Shown piece by piece: positions 23,464 to 31,758 of a stretch of DNA of 64,000 nucleotides. The notes beneath the pieces are model-generated. The model was given only the letters and a program-made list of their open reading frames with translations. It was not told the DNA's origin and searched no databases. Source of the DNA: Deinococcus aquaedulcis. GTDB lineage: Bacteria > Deinococcota > Deinococci > Deinococcales > Deinococcaceae. The number at the start of each line of letters is the position of its first letter. Position 1 is the stretch's first letter. The stretch is from NCBI RefSeq assembly GCF_019693445.1, contig NZ_JAHRBL010000003.1, positions 186,001-250,000 on the forward strand, read 5' to 3'. The position numbers were made by a program, and so were the translations under genes.

Positions 23464-23817
23464 TCAGCCCAGGTCCGCCTGCCCAGGCTGAGGCTGCAGG
23501 GCCGGGCGCAGCTCTGGGTCATGCAGGGCGGCCCAGACCTCGGCCCGCAGCCGCTGCAGGTCCACCCCGGCGTACTCGGCGGGTAAGGTGTCCAGATACC
23601 GCTCGGCCTTGTAAAAGTTGCGGTGCGCCGTGCTGCCGTGGTGCCAGCGCTTGTGCAGGGCAGCGGCCAGCAGGATCAGGGCCTGCAGGAAAGCGCGGTC
23701 TGGGCCCCGGGCCAGCAGCCACGGCGCTTCCCAGGCTTCATGGGCCTCCCACCAGTGCCCAGCCGCAAAGAGGGCCGCGCCCCGCTCCAGGGCCGCGCGA
23801 AAGGGGAGGTCCGACAT
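23464..23817 (-). CDS. DUF309 family protein
   Basis: 117 residues. The motif AAGHWWEAHEAWEAPWL with later LILLAAALHKRWHHG is the DUF309 signature, a small helical bundle. Function is unknown; members are common in Deinococcus, Thermus, cyanobacteria and bacilli. TAGGCT ends seven bases before ATG 23817, another leaderless start. Confidence 0.87.
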   Translation of the reverse strand: MSDLPFRAALERGAALFAAGHWWEAHEAWEAPWLLARGPDRAFLQALILLAAALHKRWHHGSTAHRNFYKAERYLDTLPAEYAGVDLQRLRAEVWAALHDPELRPALQPQPGQADLG

Positions 23818-23948
23818 GGCCGGTAGCCTACCCCGGCCCTAGGCTGGGCGGGCAATTGGGCGCCAGGTCACAGCGGTTAAACGACAGGTGAGCGGTCTGT
23901 CCATGCGCGGCATATCCGGTGCCCAGAAGGCAGGCGTATAGTCGGAGC

Positions 23949-24281
23949 ATGAAGCCTGTGGAACTCACGGACAGCACCTTTAAGGACGAAATCGGTCAGG
24001 GCCTGACCCTGGTGGACTTCTGGGCACCCTGGTGCGGTCCCTGCCGCATCATTGCGCCGGTGATCGAGGAACTGGCCAGCCAGTACGAGGGCCGCGTGAA
24101 GATCGCCAAACTGAACGTGGACGAAAACCCCGTCACCCAGGGCCAGTACCGCGTGATGAGCATTCCCACCCTGATCCTGTTCAAAGACGGCCAGCCGGTC
24201 GAAGGCGTGGTGGGTGCCCAGCCCAAGCGCGCGTTTGAAGCCCTGCTGGACAAGCACAGCGCCGAGATCGCCAGCGCTTAA
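23949..24281 (+). CDS. trxA: Thioredoxin
   Basis: 110 residues, normal thioredoxin length with the redox site WCGPC at 28-32, cis-Pro loop MSIPTLILF and conserved VDFWAPWCGPC context. A cytosolic disulfide reductase supplying ribonucleotide reductase, peroxiredoxins and repair enzymes. TATAGT (23937-23942) ends six bases before the ATG, the best-matching leaderless -10 in the window, consistent with strong expression. A strong terminator follows. Confidence 0.94.
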   Translation: MKPVELTDSTFKDEIGQGLTLVDFWAPWCGPCRIIAPVIEELASQYEGRVKIAKLNVDENPVTQGQYRVMSIPTLILFKDGQPVEGVVGAQPKRAFEALLDKHSAEIASA

Positions 24282-24293
24282 GCCCCAAAAGTG

Positions 24294-24326
24294 GCCGCCC
24301 CCGCCGTACGGTGCGGGGGCGGCTTT
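24294..24326 (+). terminator. Terminator after thioredoxin
   Basis: GCCGCCCCCGC (24294-24304), loop CGTACGGT, GCGGGGGCGGC (24313-24323) and TTT. It lies 13 bases after the thioredoxin stop and also faces the convergent hydrolase gene. Confidence 0.88.
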
Positions 24327-24344
24327 CTGTTGCCGACGGTTGGT

Positions 24345-24917
24345 TCAGAAGCGCACGACCTCAGGGGGGGTCCAGGCGTGCAGGGCCTCGGACAGCAGCA
24401 CCTCGCCCTCGGGCCAGTCGCCGTGACCGCTGGCCACGTTGATGTGCCCCGCCTCGCCCGCCGAGACCAGTTCGGCGCCCCAGGCCGTTGCCAGCTCCTC
24501 GGCGCGCGCAAAGGTGGTGTAGGGATCGTTCTCGCTGGCGACCACCAGCGCCGGGAAGGGCAATTCGGCCAGGGGCAGTGGGGTCAGGGCGCGCACCGCC
24601 GGGTACAGGGCCGCTGTCTGGGGCGCCTCGGCATCGGTGGGGCCCACCAGCAGGGCGCCGCGCACCCGCGCGTGCCCGCCGGTTTGCGCGGCCCAGTGCA
24701 CGATGGTCAGCACCCCGCAGGAGTGACCCACCAGAATCAGCTCGCCGGGCGTGGCCTCGATGGTCTCCTGCAGTCGCGCGGCCCAGGCCCCGGGGGTGGG
24801 CTGGTCCGGGTCGTCCTGGCGCACGCGGGCGGCGCCGAACTTGTGCTGCCAGCGGGTCTGCCAGTGGTCGGGGCCGCTGTCGCCCAGGCCGGGCACAATC
24901 ACGAGGGTGGGGGTCAT
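24345..24917 (-). CDS. RBBP9/YdeN-type serine hydrolase
   Basis: 190 residues, small alpha/beta hydrolase of the RBBP9/YdeN family. The N-terminal motif VPGLGDSGPDHWQTRWQ is diagnostic, nucleophile Ser66 is in GHSCG, Asp in SENDPYT and His in GHINVASGHGDWPEG. Substrates of this family are poorly known. ATG 24917 is chosen because TACCTT ends six bases upstream; a longer frame extends beyond it. Confidence 0.88.
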   Translation of the reverse strand: MTPTLVIVPGLGDSGPDHWQTRWQHKFGAARVRQDDPDQPTPGAWAARLQETIEATPGELILVGHSCGVLTIVHWAAQTGGHARVRGALLVGPTDAEAPQTAALYPAVRALTPLPLAELPFPALVVASENDPYTTFARAEELATAWGAELVSAGEAGHINVASGHGDWPEGEVLLSEALHAWTPPEVVRF

Positions 24918-25007
24918 ACTGTCAAGGTACGGCCTGCGGGTGCGGCAGGAAGCGGGAGGTGCAGACCGGACCCTGCCCGTCCGCGTGCGCGGCGCCTGAC
25001 CGCGGCG

Positions 25008-25248
25008 GCCCGTTCCATCCTGGGCCCACAAGGTGGCCCCCTATCTCTCTGGGCGCCCTTGCCTTTTTCAAGCCCCTCTTTCGTTGGGCTCAGAAGCGTT
25101 TGAGCGCGCTGAGGCCAAGGGGGCGAACCGGCGGCAAGCCCAGCGGCGGGGGTGGCGTTCGGTCTCTGCCCTTAGGCCAGAACGGGCCGCCCCTTCAGGC
25201 AAGGAAAGAGACAGAGCCCGTCAAGACTCTGCCTGCTGTTCCTGCGCC
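25008..25248. other. Gene-free stretch with repeat similarity
   Basis: No coding signal is supported here. The segment 25008-25042 resembles 10383-10420 (shared GCGGCCC, TTCCA, CCTGG and GCCCC blocks). The segment near 25157-25215 has imperfect inverted arms around GGTCTCTGCC and AGAGACAGAGCC. It may be a decayed intergenic repeat. Confidence 0.4.
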
Positions 25249-25587
<339 letters not shown>

Positions 25588-25593
25588 GGGGCC

Positions 25594-25809
25594 TTAGAGC
25601 ATGCCGGCCAGGAACCCCTGACGGCGCACGGCGCGCACAAGGTCCATGACGGTCAGCTGCGAGGGGTCGTAGTGCACTTCAATCTGGCCTTCGTCCGGCG
25701 TGGCCTTGACCACCCCAGGCAGGGCGGCCAGGGCTTCGGAAACGGTGGTGCCGGCTTCGCGGCTCATGCCGCGCACGCCCAGCAGTACGCGGGTGGCTTT
25801 GTTCGTCAT
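25594..25809 (-). CDS. HMA-fold (copper chaperone-like) protein lacking the metal cysteines
   Basis: 71 residues with the ferredoxin-like HMA pattern: [54 protein letters not shown]. In CopZ/Atx1 proteins the first loop is GMxCxxC; here it is GMSREAG, so both metal-binding cysteines are missing. The fold is likely kept for another purpose. TATACT ends seven bases before ATG 25809. First gene of an operon with DUF503. Confidence 0.78.
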   Translation of the reverse strand: MTNKATRVLLGVRGMSREAGTTVSEALAALPGVVKATPDEGQIEVHYDPSQLTVMDLVRAVRRQGFLAGML

Positions 25810-25990
25810 GCCGCCCAGTATACCGGCGTAAGGTCCAGCCCCAGATGCCCGAATGGGGGGGCAGTGGACCAGGGGGTCGGTTGACCACACGTCCACTCAA
25901 GCCGGAGCCGCACTGCGGTAACGGGGCGCCGGGTAGTGTCCATCCCTCACGCCCGGAGAGGGGCCGCCGACCCTGCCCGCCACCTCCAGT

Positions 25991-26479
25991 TCAGTCTTGC
26001 GGCGCCAACCGCTCGCCTGGGGCGGTCTTGGCGCGGGTGCCCAGGTGGCAGACGGCGTACTGCCCGGTCACCACCGCTTCCTCCTGCGCCGCCGCCCCGG
26101 CCAGTGCAGGGGTCAAGGGAAAATGCACCTCGTAGACGGCGGTGTCGTAGGCGCTCTTGACCACGGCGTGCAGCAGCCCCCCGGCCACCTCGGGGGCCGC
26201 CCCGGGGCGCAGGGTGAGGGTGCGCACCAGCACAATGGGACGGTCTCCTTGCCACACCGACTGCGCAAAGACAAAGCCGTGCAGGTCGCCCCCCAGTTCG
26301 GCCACGAAAGAGTGTTCGCTGCGCTCGTAGAACTTCAGGGCGGCGAGGCTGCTGTGCGTCCGGCCGTCGCGTTCGCGCTCGGGCAGGGTGTCGAAGGCGG
26401 GGTCAGCGCCGCGCTGCGCGCTCAGGTCCAGGGCCTGCAGGGCCTCGTAATCGTGCTCGGTGAAGGTGCGGTAACGCAT
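25991..26479 (-). CDS. DUF1999 protein, GNAT-like
   Basis: 162 residues. MRYRTFTEHDYEALQALDLSAQRGADPAFDTLPERERDGR and HSFVAELGGDLHGFVFAQSVWQGDRPIVLVRTLTL have the layout of an acetyltransferase fold; I judge it to be the DUF1999 family known from Thermus and Deinococcus. No acetyl-CoA loop is obvious. TAGCCT ends six bases before ATG 26479. The ribokinase-like gene ends 9 bases upstream. Confidence 0.65.
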   Translation of the reverse strand: MRYRTFTEHDYEALQALDLSAQRGADPAFDTLPERERDGRTHSSLAALKFYERSEHSFVAELGGDLHGFVFAQSVWQGDRPIVLVRTLTLRPGAAPEVAGGLLHAVVKSAYDTAVYEVHFPLTPALAGAAAQEEAVVTGQYAVCHLGTRAKTAPGERLAPQD

Positions 26480-26488
26480 GGGCCCAGG

Positions 26489-27403
26489 CTAGGGCATGGG
26501 GGCGGTGGGGCGCGTGGCGGCCCCGGCCGCTTCAATCTCGGGCCACAGGGGCATGGCGGCCTGCGCGCCGCGCCGGGTGCAGGCCAGGGCCGCCGCCACA
26601 CCCGCCCAGTGCAGGGCGTGGGGCAAGGGGTCACCCGTCTGCAGGCGGGCAGCCAGCACCCCGCAGAAGGTGTCGCCCGCCCCGGTGGTGTCGGTGACCG
26701 ACACCGGATGCGCGGGCAGGACGTGGGTCGCTTCGGCAGTCACCGTCACGCTGCCCCGGGCGCCCAGGGTCACCGTCACGGCTTCCGGGCCCCGGGCCAG
26801 CAGGGCGCGGGTCTGTACTCTGACCTCGCCTTCACCGCCCGCCAGGGCCGACAGTTCGTGCTCGTTGACGATCAGGTGGTGGGTGGCCGCCAGCAGTTCG
26901 GGCGCCGTGTCCCGGCTGGGGGCCGCATTCAGCAGCACACGCAGCCCGGCGGCCCGGGCGCGCTGGGCCGCCGCCAGCGTCACAGCCGGGGGCAATTCCT
27001 GTTGCAGCAGCAGGTGGCTGTAAGGCCCCAGGTCGCTGGGCAGGTGGGCCGCTTCCAGCCCCGCATTGGCGCCGCTGGCCACTGTGATGGCATTTTCACC
27101 GCCCGAGGCTACCGTGATGAGGGCCACCCCAGTGGCGCCAGGGACCGCGCGCACGCCACTCAGATTCACGCCCGCCGCCTGCAGCAAGCGCAAGGCTTCT
27201 GGGGCAAAGGCGTCCTGTCCCACCGCGCCCACCAGCGCTGCAGCGGCCCCAGCCCGCGCCGCTGCCAGCGCCTGATTGGCCCCCTTGCCGCCAGGGGACA
27301 CCTGCAACTCGCCGCCCAGCACTGTTTCGCCGGGGGCGGGAATGCGCGGGGCCGGCACCGTCAGGTCCACGTTCAGGCTGCCCACCACCAGCACGCCCGG
27401 CAC
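26489..27403 (-). CDS. rbsK: Ribokinase family sugar kinase
   Basis: 304 residues from GTG 27403, two bases after the deaminase stop. PfkB signatures: VVGSLNVDLTV at the start, SPGGKGANQALAAARAG (motif 1) and DTTGAGDTFCGVLAARL (motif 2, catalytic Asp). The GGKGANQA form is typical of ribokinase itself, which makes ribose 5-phosphate. No ribose transporter is adjacent, and the linked deaminase hints that it could act on a nucleoside or base-derived sugar; the exact substrate is not proven. Confidence 0.85.
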   Translation of the reverse strand: MPGVLVVGSLNVDLTVPAPRIPAPGETVLGGELQVSPGGKGANQALAAARAGAAAALVGAVGQDAFAPEALRLLQAAGVNLSGVRAVPGATGVALITVASGGENAITVASGANAGLEAAHLPSDLGPYSHLLLQQELPPAVTLAAAQRARAAGLRVLLNAAPSRDTAPELLAATHHLIVNEHELSALAGGEGEVRVQTRALLARGPEAVTVTLGARGSVTVTAEATHVLPAHPVSVTDTTGAGDTFCGVLAARLQTGDPLPHALHWAGVAAALACTRRGAQAAMPLWPEIEAAGAATRPTAPMP

Positions 27404-27405
27404 GC

Positions 27406-27945
27406 TCAGAGCCCCCGGGTTTCTTCGGGGTAGCGCGCCTGCCACAGCGCCCAGCCTTCTTCTGGAAAGGCGCGTCTGGCTTCGGGGGCGAACAGCCGGG
27501 CGCCCTCGCGTTCCAGGGCGGGGTCGGGGGTGGGCACCACCTGGGTCTGCTGCATGGCGGGGTGGTCTTCCCAGCGCAGCAGGCGCCCAGAGCCGCCCCA
27601 CGGATCAGCGGTGGCCCACACCACGCGCCCCACGCCCAGCAGCGCGCTGGCGCCGCCGCACATCAGGCAGGGTTCCAGGCTGCTGTACAGGGTCAGGGTT
27701 TCGGGGTCTTCCAGCTTGCCCATCTGAAAAAAGACGTCCATCTCGGCGTGGGCCACGCTGGCGCCGCCCACATGCTCGGCAGTCTGCGCCTGCCCCACGC
27801 GGTTGTGGCCGCGTGCCAGCACCTCGCCCTGGGCATCCACCAGCAGGGCCCCCACGGGCGCGCTGCCCGCCGCCTGCCCCTGGCGGGCCAGCGCCAGCGC
27901 TTCTTTCAGGTACGCAACATGATCCAGCTGTGGCAATTCAGGCAT
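27406..27945 (-). CDS. Nucleoside/guanine deaminase-like zinc protein
   Basis: 179 residues. Cytidine deaminase superfamily: the zinc motif is HAEMD and SSLEPCLMCGGA (His-Ala-Glu and Pro-Cys-x-x-Cys). Length and motif resemble guanine deaminase or TadA-like proteins, but the canonical TadA insertion features cannot be judged by eye. ATG 27945 has CACACT six bases upstream. It is followed directly by the ribokinase-like gene, which suggests joint salvage of nucleosides. Confidence 0.82.
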   Translation of the reverse strand: MPELPQLDHVAYLKEALALARQGQAAGSAPVGALLVDAQGEVLARGHNRVGQAQTAEHVGGASVAHAEMDVFFQMGKLEDPETLTLYSSLEPCLMCGGASALLGVGRVVWATADPWGGSGRLLRWEDHPAMQQTQVVPTPDPALEREGARLFAPEARRAFPEEGWALWQARYPEETRGL

Positions 27946-28002
27946 GGTCCCAGTGTGCCAGCCCAGGCCCTGTGCCCCGGGTGGGGGCATGGAGCGAAAT
28001 CC

Positions 28003-28045
28003 TTGAACGTTGCCCGGTTTACCTTATACTGAGTCCAATCTCAGT
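28003..28045 (+). promoter_or_regulatory. fadD promoter with overlapping inverted repeat
   Basis: TTGAAC (28003-28008), 16 bases, TATACT (28025-28030). An inverted repeat ACTGAG-TCCAAT-CTCAGT (28028-28045) covers the -10 end and the expected start point, a good place for a repressor. The untranslated leader would be about 90 bases. Confidence 0.6.
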
Positions 28046-28129
28046 TCCGGCTCATCCGCCCACTGGCCGCCGCTGCCCGGTGCCCTTCCCGCCGCCCCGG
28101 GCCTCTCCCCTTCTCGACAGGAGCGCCCC

Positions 28130-29842
28130 ATGACCCAGCCTCTTCCCCGTCCCTGGCTTAGCCGCTACGAAGCGGGCGTGCCCCAGACCTTCGTGCCCAG
28201 TGGCCTGACCCTGCCGCAGCTTCTGGAACGCGCCGCCAGCAAATACCCCGACCGCACCGCCCTGAGCTTTATTGGCGCCAAGACCTCGTACCGCCAGCTG
28301 TGGCAGGACGCCGGGCGCTTTGCCGCCGCGCTGCAAAAAATGGGCGTGCAAAAGGGCGACCGGGTGTCCATCATGCTGCCCAACATGCCGCAGTTCGTGG
28401 TGGCCTTTTATGGCACGCTGCTGGCGGGCGGTGTGGCCGTGAACACCAGCCCCATGTACACGCCCAGCGAACTGGAGCACCAGCTCACCGACAGCGGCAG
28501 CGAAACCCTGGTGATCATGGACACTTTTTACCCGCGCTACGCCGAAATCGCCGCGCGGGTGCCGGTCAAGCGCGTGCTGGTGACCGGGGTGCAGGACGCC
28601 CTGCCCTTTCCGAAGAACCTGCTGTATCCCCTTAAGGCGCGCAAGGAAGGCACCTGGGTCAAGGTGCCCTACGGCGAGCGCGTGCTGTCGCTGACCAAGG
28701 TGGTGGCCTCGCAGGCGCCTGGCCCCCAGCCGGTCACCATGTCGGCCGATGACGTGGCGCTGCTGCAGTACACGGGCGGCACCACGGGCGTGCCCAAGGG
28801 CGCCATGCTGACCCACCGCAATCTCGTGACCAACTGCGAGCAGGCCCGCAGCTGGATGACCGACCTGCGCGAAGGCCAGGAAGTGACGCTGGCAGCCATT
28901 CCATTTTTCCACGTGTACGGCATGACGGTCGCCATGAACCTGAGCATCCTGATTGGCGCGAGCATCGCCCTGGTGCCCAACCCGCGCGACCTGAAGATGG
29001 TGCTCTCGCAGATCACGGCGTCGGGCGCCACGCTGTTTCCCGGCGTGCCCACGCTGTACAACGCCATCAACAACCACCCGGACACCCCCAAGCACGACCT
29101 CACCTGCATTCGCGCCTGTATCAGCGGCTCGGCGCCGCTGCTGCTGGAAACGGCCCGGCGCTTCAAGGAAATCACGGGCGGCGCCAATCTGGTCGAAGGC
29201 TACGGCCTGACCGAGGCCAGCCCCTGCACCCACACCAACCCCATTTTCGGCAACCAGAAAGAAGGCAGCATTGGCCTGCCCATGCCGGGCGTGGACGCCG
29301 TGGTGGTGGACGATAGCGGGCAGCCGGTGAAGGCGGGCGAAGTGGGCGAACTGTGGGTGGCCGGCCCCATGATCATGAAGGGCTACTGGCAGCGCCCCGA
29401 CGAAACCGCCAAGACCCTGCGCGAGGCCTTTGGGCACACGTGGCTGATGACCGGCGACATGGCCACCATGGACGAGGACGGCTATTTCCGGATCGTGGAC
29501 CGCAAGAAGGACCTGATTATCGCGGGCGGCTTCAACATCTACCCCCGCGAGGTGGAAGAGGCCCTGATGACCCACCCGGCGGTGCTGGAAGCGGCGGCCG
29601 TGGGCCTGCCCGACGAGTACCGGGGCGAAAGCGTGCACGCCGTGGTGGCCCTGAAACCCGGCCAGAGCGCCACCGAAGCCGACCTGATCGCCCACTGCAA
29701 AGGCCTGCTGAGCGCCTACAAGGTGCCCCGCAGCGTGGAATTCCGCACCGAACTGCCCAAGACGGCCGCCATGAAGATCCTGCGCCGCCAGCTAGCCCAG
29801 GAGGCCAAGGCCGCGCGGGGAAGCACGAAGGCCAGCGCCTAA
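28130..29842 (+). CDS. fadD: Long-chain fatty acid-CoA ligase
   Basis: 570 residues. ANL-superfamily adenylating enzyme that activates fatty acids to acyl-CoA through an acyl-AMP. The P-loop is YTGGTTGVPKGAMLTHRN, A5 is VEGYGLTEASP, A8 is TGDMATMDEDGYFRIVDRKKDLIIAGGFNIYPREVEE, and the A10 catalytic Lys is in LPKTAAMKILRRQL. ATG 28130 has ACAGGAGCG upstream. Alone in the window among beta-oxidation genes; the inverted repeat at its promoter suggests control by a fatty-acid-responsive regulator. Confidence 0.93.
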   Translation: MTQPLPRPWLSRYEAGVPQTFVPSGLTLPQLLERAASKYPDRTALSFIGAKTSYRQLWQDAGRFAAALQKMGVQKGDRVSIMLPNMPQFVVAFYGTLLAGGVAVNTSPMYTPSELEHQLTDSGSETLVIMDTFYPRYAEIAARVPVKRVLVTGVQDALPFPKNLLYPLKARKEGTWVKVPYGERVLSLTKVVASQAPGPQPVTMSADDVALLQYTGGTTGVPKGAMLTHRNLVTNCEQARSWMTDLREGQEVTLAAIPFFHVYGMTVAMNLSILIGASIALVPNPRDLKMVLSQITASGATLFPGVPTLYNAINNHPDTPKHDLTCIRACISGSAPLLLETARRFKEITGGANLVEGYGLTEASPCTHTNPIFGNQKEGSIGLPMPGVDAVVVDDSGQPVKAGEVGELWVAGPMIMKGYWQRPDETAKTLREAFGHTWLMTGDMATMDEDGYFRIVDRKKDLIIAGGFNIYPREVEEALMTHPAVLEAAAVGLPDEYRGESVHAVVALKPGQSATEADLIAHCKGLLSAYKVPRSVEFRTELPKTAAMKILRRQLAQEAKAARGSTKASA

Positions 29843-29861
29843 ACCGCGCCGGACGAAGGAA

Positions 29862-29903
29862 AAGGGGGGCCCGGCGCCGCAGTGGCGCTAGGCCCCCCTT
29901 CTC
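29862..29903 (+). terminator. Terminator after fadD
   Basis: AAGGGGGGCC (29862-29871) pairs with GGCCCCCCTT (29891-29900); an inner GCGCC/GGCGC stem lies between, and TTCT follows. It is placed 20 bases after the fadD stop, before the convergent tsaD stop. Confidence 0.85.
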
Positions 29904-29915
29904 CGCTACACGCCT

Positions 29916-30944
29916 CTACCCGCCCTGGCGCACAGCGGTCGCCAGGGGCGCGTATGCCACGGCGCCTTCTTCCAGCGCGCTGGGGGCCCGGCCCGCCTGA
30001 ATGGCGGCGGCGGCGGCCAGGGCGATCATGGCGCCGTTGTCGGTGTTCAGGCCCGGACCGGGAAAGACCACGTTCAGGCCAGTGGCCGCAAAAGCTTCGC
30101 GCAGGGCGCGGTTGGCCGCCACACCGCCAGAGACCACGACCGTGCCGCGCCCGGTGGCCTCGGCGGCGCGGGCGGTGGTCTTCACCAGGGTCTGCACAGC
30201 GGCGCGCTGAAAACTGGCGGCCAGATCATCCGGGGCCGCACCGGCCCGGTGGGCTAGCAGGGCCGCCGTTTTCAGGCCACTGAAGCTGAAGTCAAAGCCG
30301 CTCTGGCCCTTCAGCGGTTCCTTGAACGGCACCGCGTCCGGGTTGCCACTTCCCGCCGCCGCCGAGATGGCCGGGCCGCCGGGGTAGCCCAGGCCCGCCA
30401 GCCGGGCCACCTTGTCAAAGGCCTCGCCGGCGGCGTCGTCGCGCGTGGCGCCGATCAGCACATATTCGCCCTCGCGGGGCACATCGAACAGGTGGGTGTG
30501 CCCGCCGCTCACCACCAGCGCAAGGTAAGGCGGGTGCAGGTCGGCGTCGCTGGCCGCCGCGTAGATATGGCCTTCGAGGTGGTGGGCCGCGTAAAAGGGC
30601 ACGTTCAGCGCCTGGGCCAGCCCCTTGCCGTACATCAGCCCCACCAGCAGGGCGCCCACCAGCCCCGGGCCCGAGGTGGCCGCCACCGCGCTGATGCTGG
30701 TCAAGTCCAGGCCCGCTTCCGAGAGCGCCTCGCCCACAATTGCGTCAATGCGCTCCACATGCTCGCGGCTGGCCAGCTCGGGCATCACGCCGCCGTACTG
30801 CGCGTGCACCGTCTGGGACCACACCCGGTTGGCGCGCACCTGCACGGCCCCGCCGCCCAGTTCCACAATCCCCACCCCCGTATCGTCGCAGGAGGTGTCA
30901 ATGCCCAGAATGAACTGGGGCGCAGCAGACGGGGGCACAGTCAC
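29916..30944 (-). CDS. tsaD: tRNA N6-threonylcarbamoyltransferase TsaD
   Basis: 342 residues from GTG 30944. TsaD with TsaB/TsaE transfers the threonylcarbamoyl group to A37 of ANN-decoding tRNAs. ASKHA-fold motifs: LGIDTSCDDTGVG, SGPGLVGALLVG, the metal site HHLEGH (His122, His126), VSGGHTHLF and SGGVAANRALREA. I choose GTG 30944 because TACACT ends six bases upstream and the protein then starts at normal length; the frame continues upstream without family similarity. Confidence 0.95.
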   Translation of the reverse strand: MTVPPSAAPQFILGIDTSCDDTGVGIVELGGGAVQVRANRVWSQTVHAQYGGVMPELASREHVERIDAIVGEALSEAGLDLTSISAVAATSGPGLVGALLVGLMYGKGLAQALNVPFYAAHHLEGHIYAAASDADLHPPYLALVVSGGHTHLFDVPREGEYVLIGATRDDAAGEAFDKVARLAGLGYPGGPAISAAAGSGNPDAVPFKEPLKGQSGFDFSFSGLKTAALLAHRAGAAPDDLAASFQRAAVQTLVKTTARAAEATGRGTVVVSGGVAANRALREAFAATGLNVVFPGPGLNTDNGAMIALAAAAAIQAGRAPSALEEGAVAYAPLATAVRQGG

Positions 30945-31023
30945 CGGCGAAGTGTAGCAGGGGCCGCCCGCCGCTTCCGGCGAGCGCCGCACAAATGAGG
31001 GGGAGAAGCAGGCCAAGGGCCAA

Positions 31024-31156
31024 CGGACTTCGTTGAAGGCGTCCGGGCTAACGCTCATCGTGGCTACGGGAGGCGCTTAGGGGGCAGAGGGGCGCCGGTG
31101 AGCGGCGGCAAAGCGGGAACATGGCCCGAGTGACCAGACTTCGTTGCAGGCGTCTG
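31024..31156. repeat. Two related 22-bp hairpin units
   Basis: 31024-31045 and 31135-31156 share the core ACTTCGTTG(A/C)AGGCGT. The arms are CGGAC/GTCCG in the first and CAGAC/GTCTG in the second, so both keep pairing through matched changes. They lie in the gene-free stretch between tsaD and the next repeat. Confidence 0.6.
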
Positions 31157-31163
31157 ACAACGG

Positions 31164-31290
31164 CCTTCCGTTCCGCCCAAGGGAGGAAAGCACCCCCCTC
31201 AATGCCACTTCAACCGCTGTCTATCACGGTCACTCGCGCCGCTCGCACCACATGACCTGAAGGGTTCAGGTCATGTGGTGACCGCTATGA
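31164..31290 (+). repeat. Dispersed intergenic repeat, copy 2, with perfect 16-bp hairpin
   Basis: Same family as 10249-10390. Its 3' half contains a perfect inverted repeat of 16-bp arms (31246-31261 and 31265-31280) with loop GGG, built on CCACATGACCTGAA. No gene is visible in 30957-31400. Confidence 0.75.
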
Positions 31291-31400
31291 GGTGGCTTGC
31301 GGCTGTAGGAGGCGTTTCGACGACCACTTTGAGGCGAATCTGGGCGTGCTCTACCACCTGTCGCCTTGCCAACCCAGCCTCTGCGCCGCCCCTCCTCTCT

Positions 31401-31721
31401 CTACCGCTGCTGGTCGCGTACAGCCGCCAGCGTCTCTTCAAATTCGTCCAGAAATTCGTCTTCCAGCAGGCGGTCGCGGATTAGGGCGTCCTGTTCGGTG
31501 GTGGCTTGCTCGCGGGCCCAGCGCACGCGGGCCTGCCGCGCGCCACTCACGTTGCCCTTGCCCGCGATGAAGCGTGCGGCGTGGCGGATGGCGGCCACCG
31601 GGTCCTCGGTGGGAGCGGTCACGGACAGGTTGCGCAGGCCGCCCTGATCGTTGACCAGGGAACACGTCACCTCCACGCGCAGGCCGCGCCGCGCCAGAAA
31701 CACCTGATCCACCCGCCACAT
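31401..31721 (-). CDS. Small protein of unknown function
   Basis: 106 residues from ATG 31721. The first half is beta-like (VFLARRGLRVEVTCSLVNDQGGLRNLSVTAPTED) and the second strongly helical and charged (IRDRLLEDEFLDEFEETLAAVRDQQR). I recognise no family. It follows the butyrate-kinase-like gene by 37 bases on the same strand and probably shares its transcript. A longer frame is open upstream but overlaps the kinase gene out of frame. Confidence 0.55.
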   Translation of the reverse strand: MWRVDQVFLARRGLRVEVTCSLVNDQGGLRNLSVTAPTEDPVAAIRHAARFIAGKGNVSGARQARVRWAREQATTEQDALIRDRLLEDEFLDEFEETLAAVRDQQR

Positions 31722-31758
31722 GCTGGTGGCCCGGATAGGCTCGGGGGCACGCGCGGGC

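Noticed and set aside
28052..29695. A 547-codon open frame opposite fadD
   Set aside because: Same shadow composition, no start signal, and antisense to a gene with complete ANL motifs.
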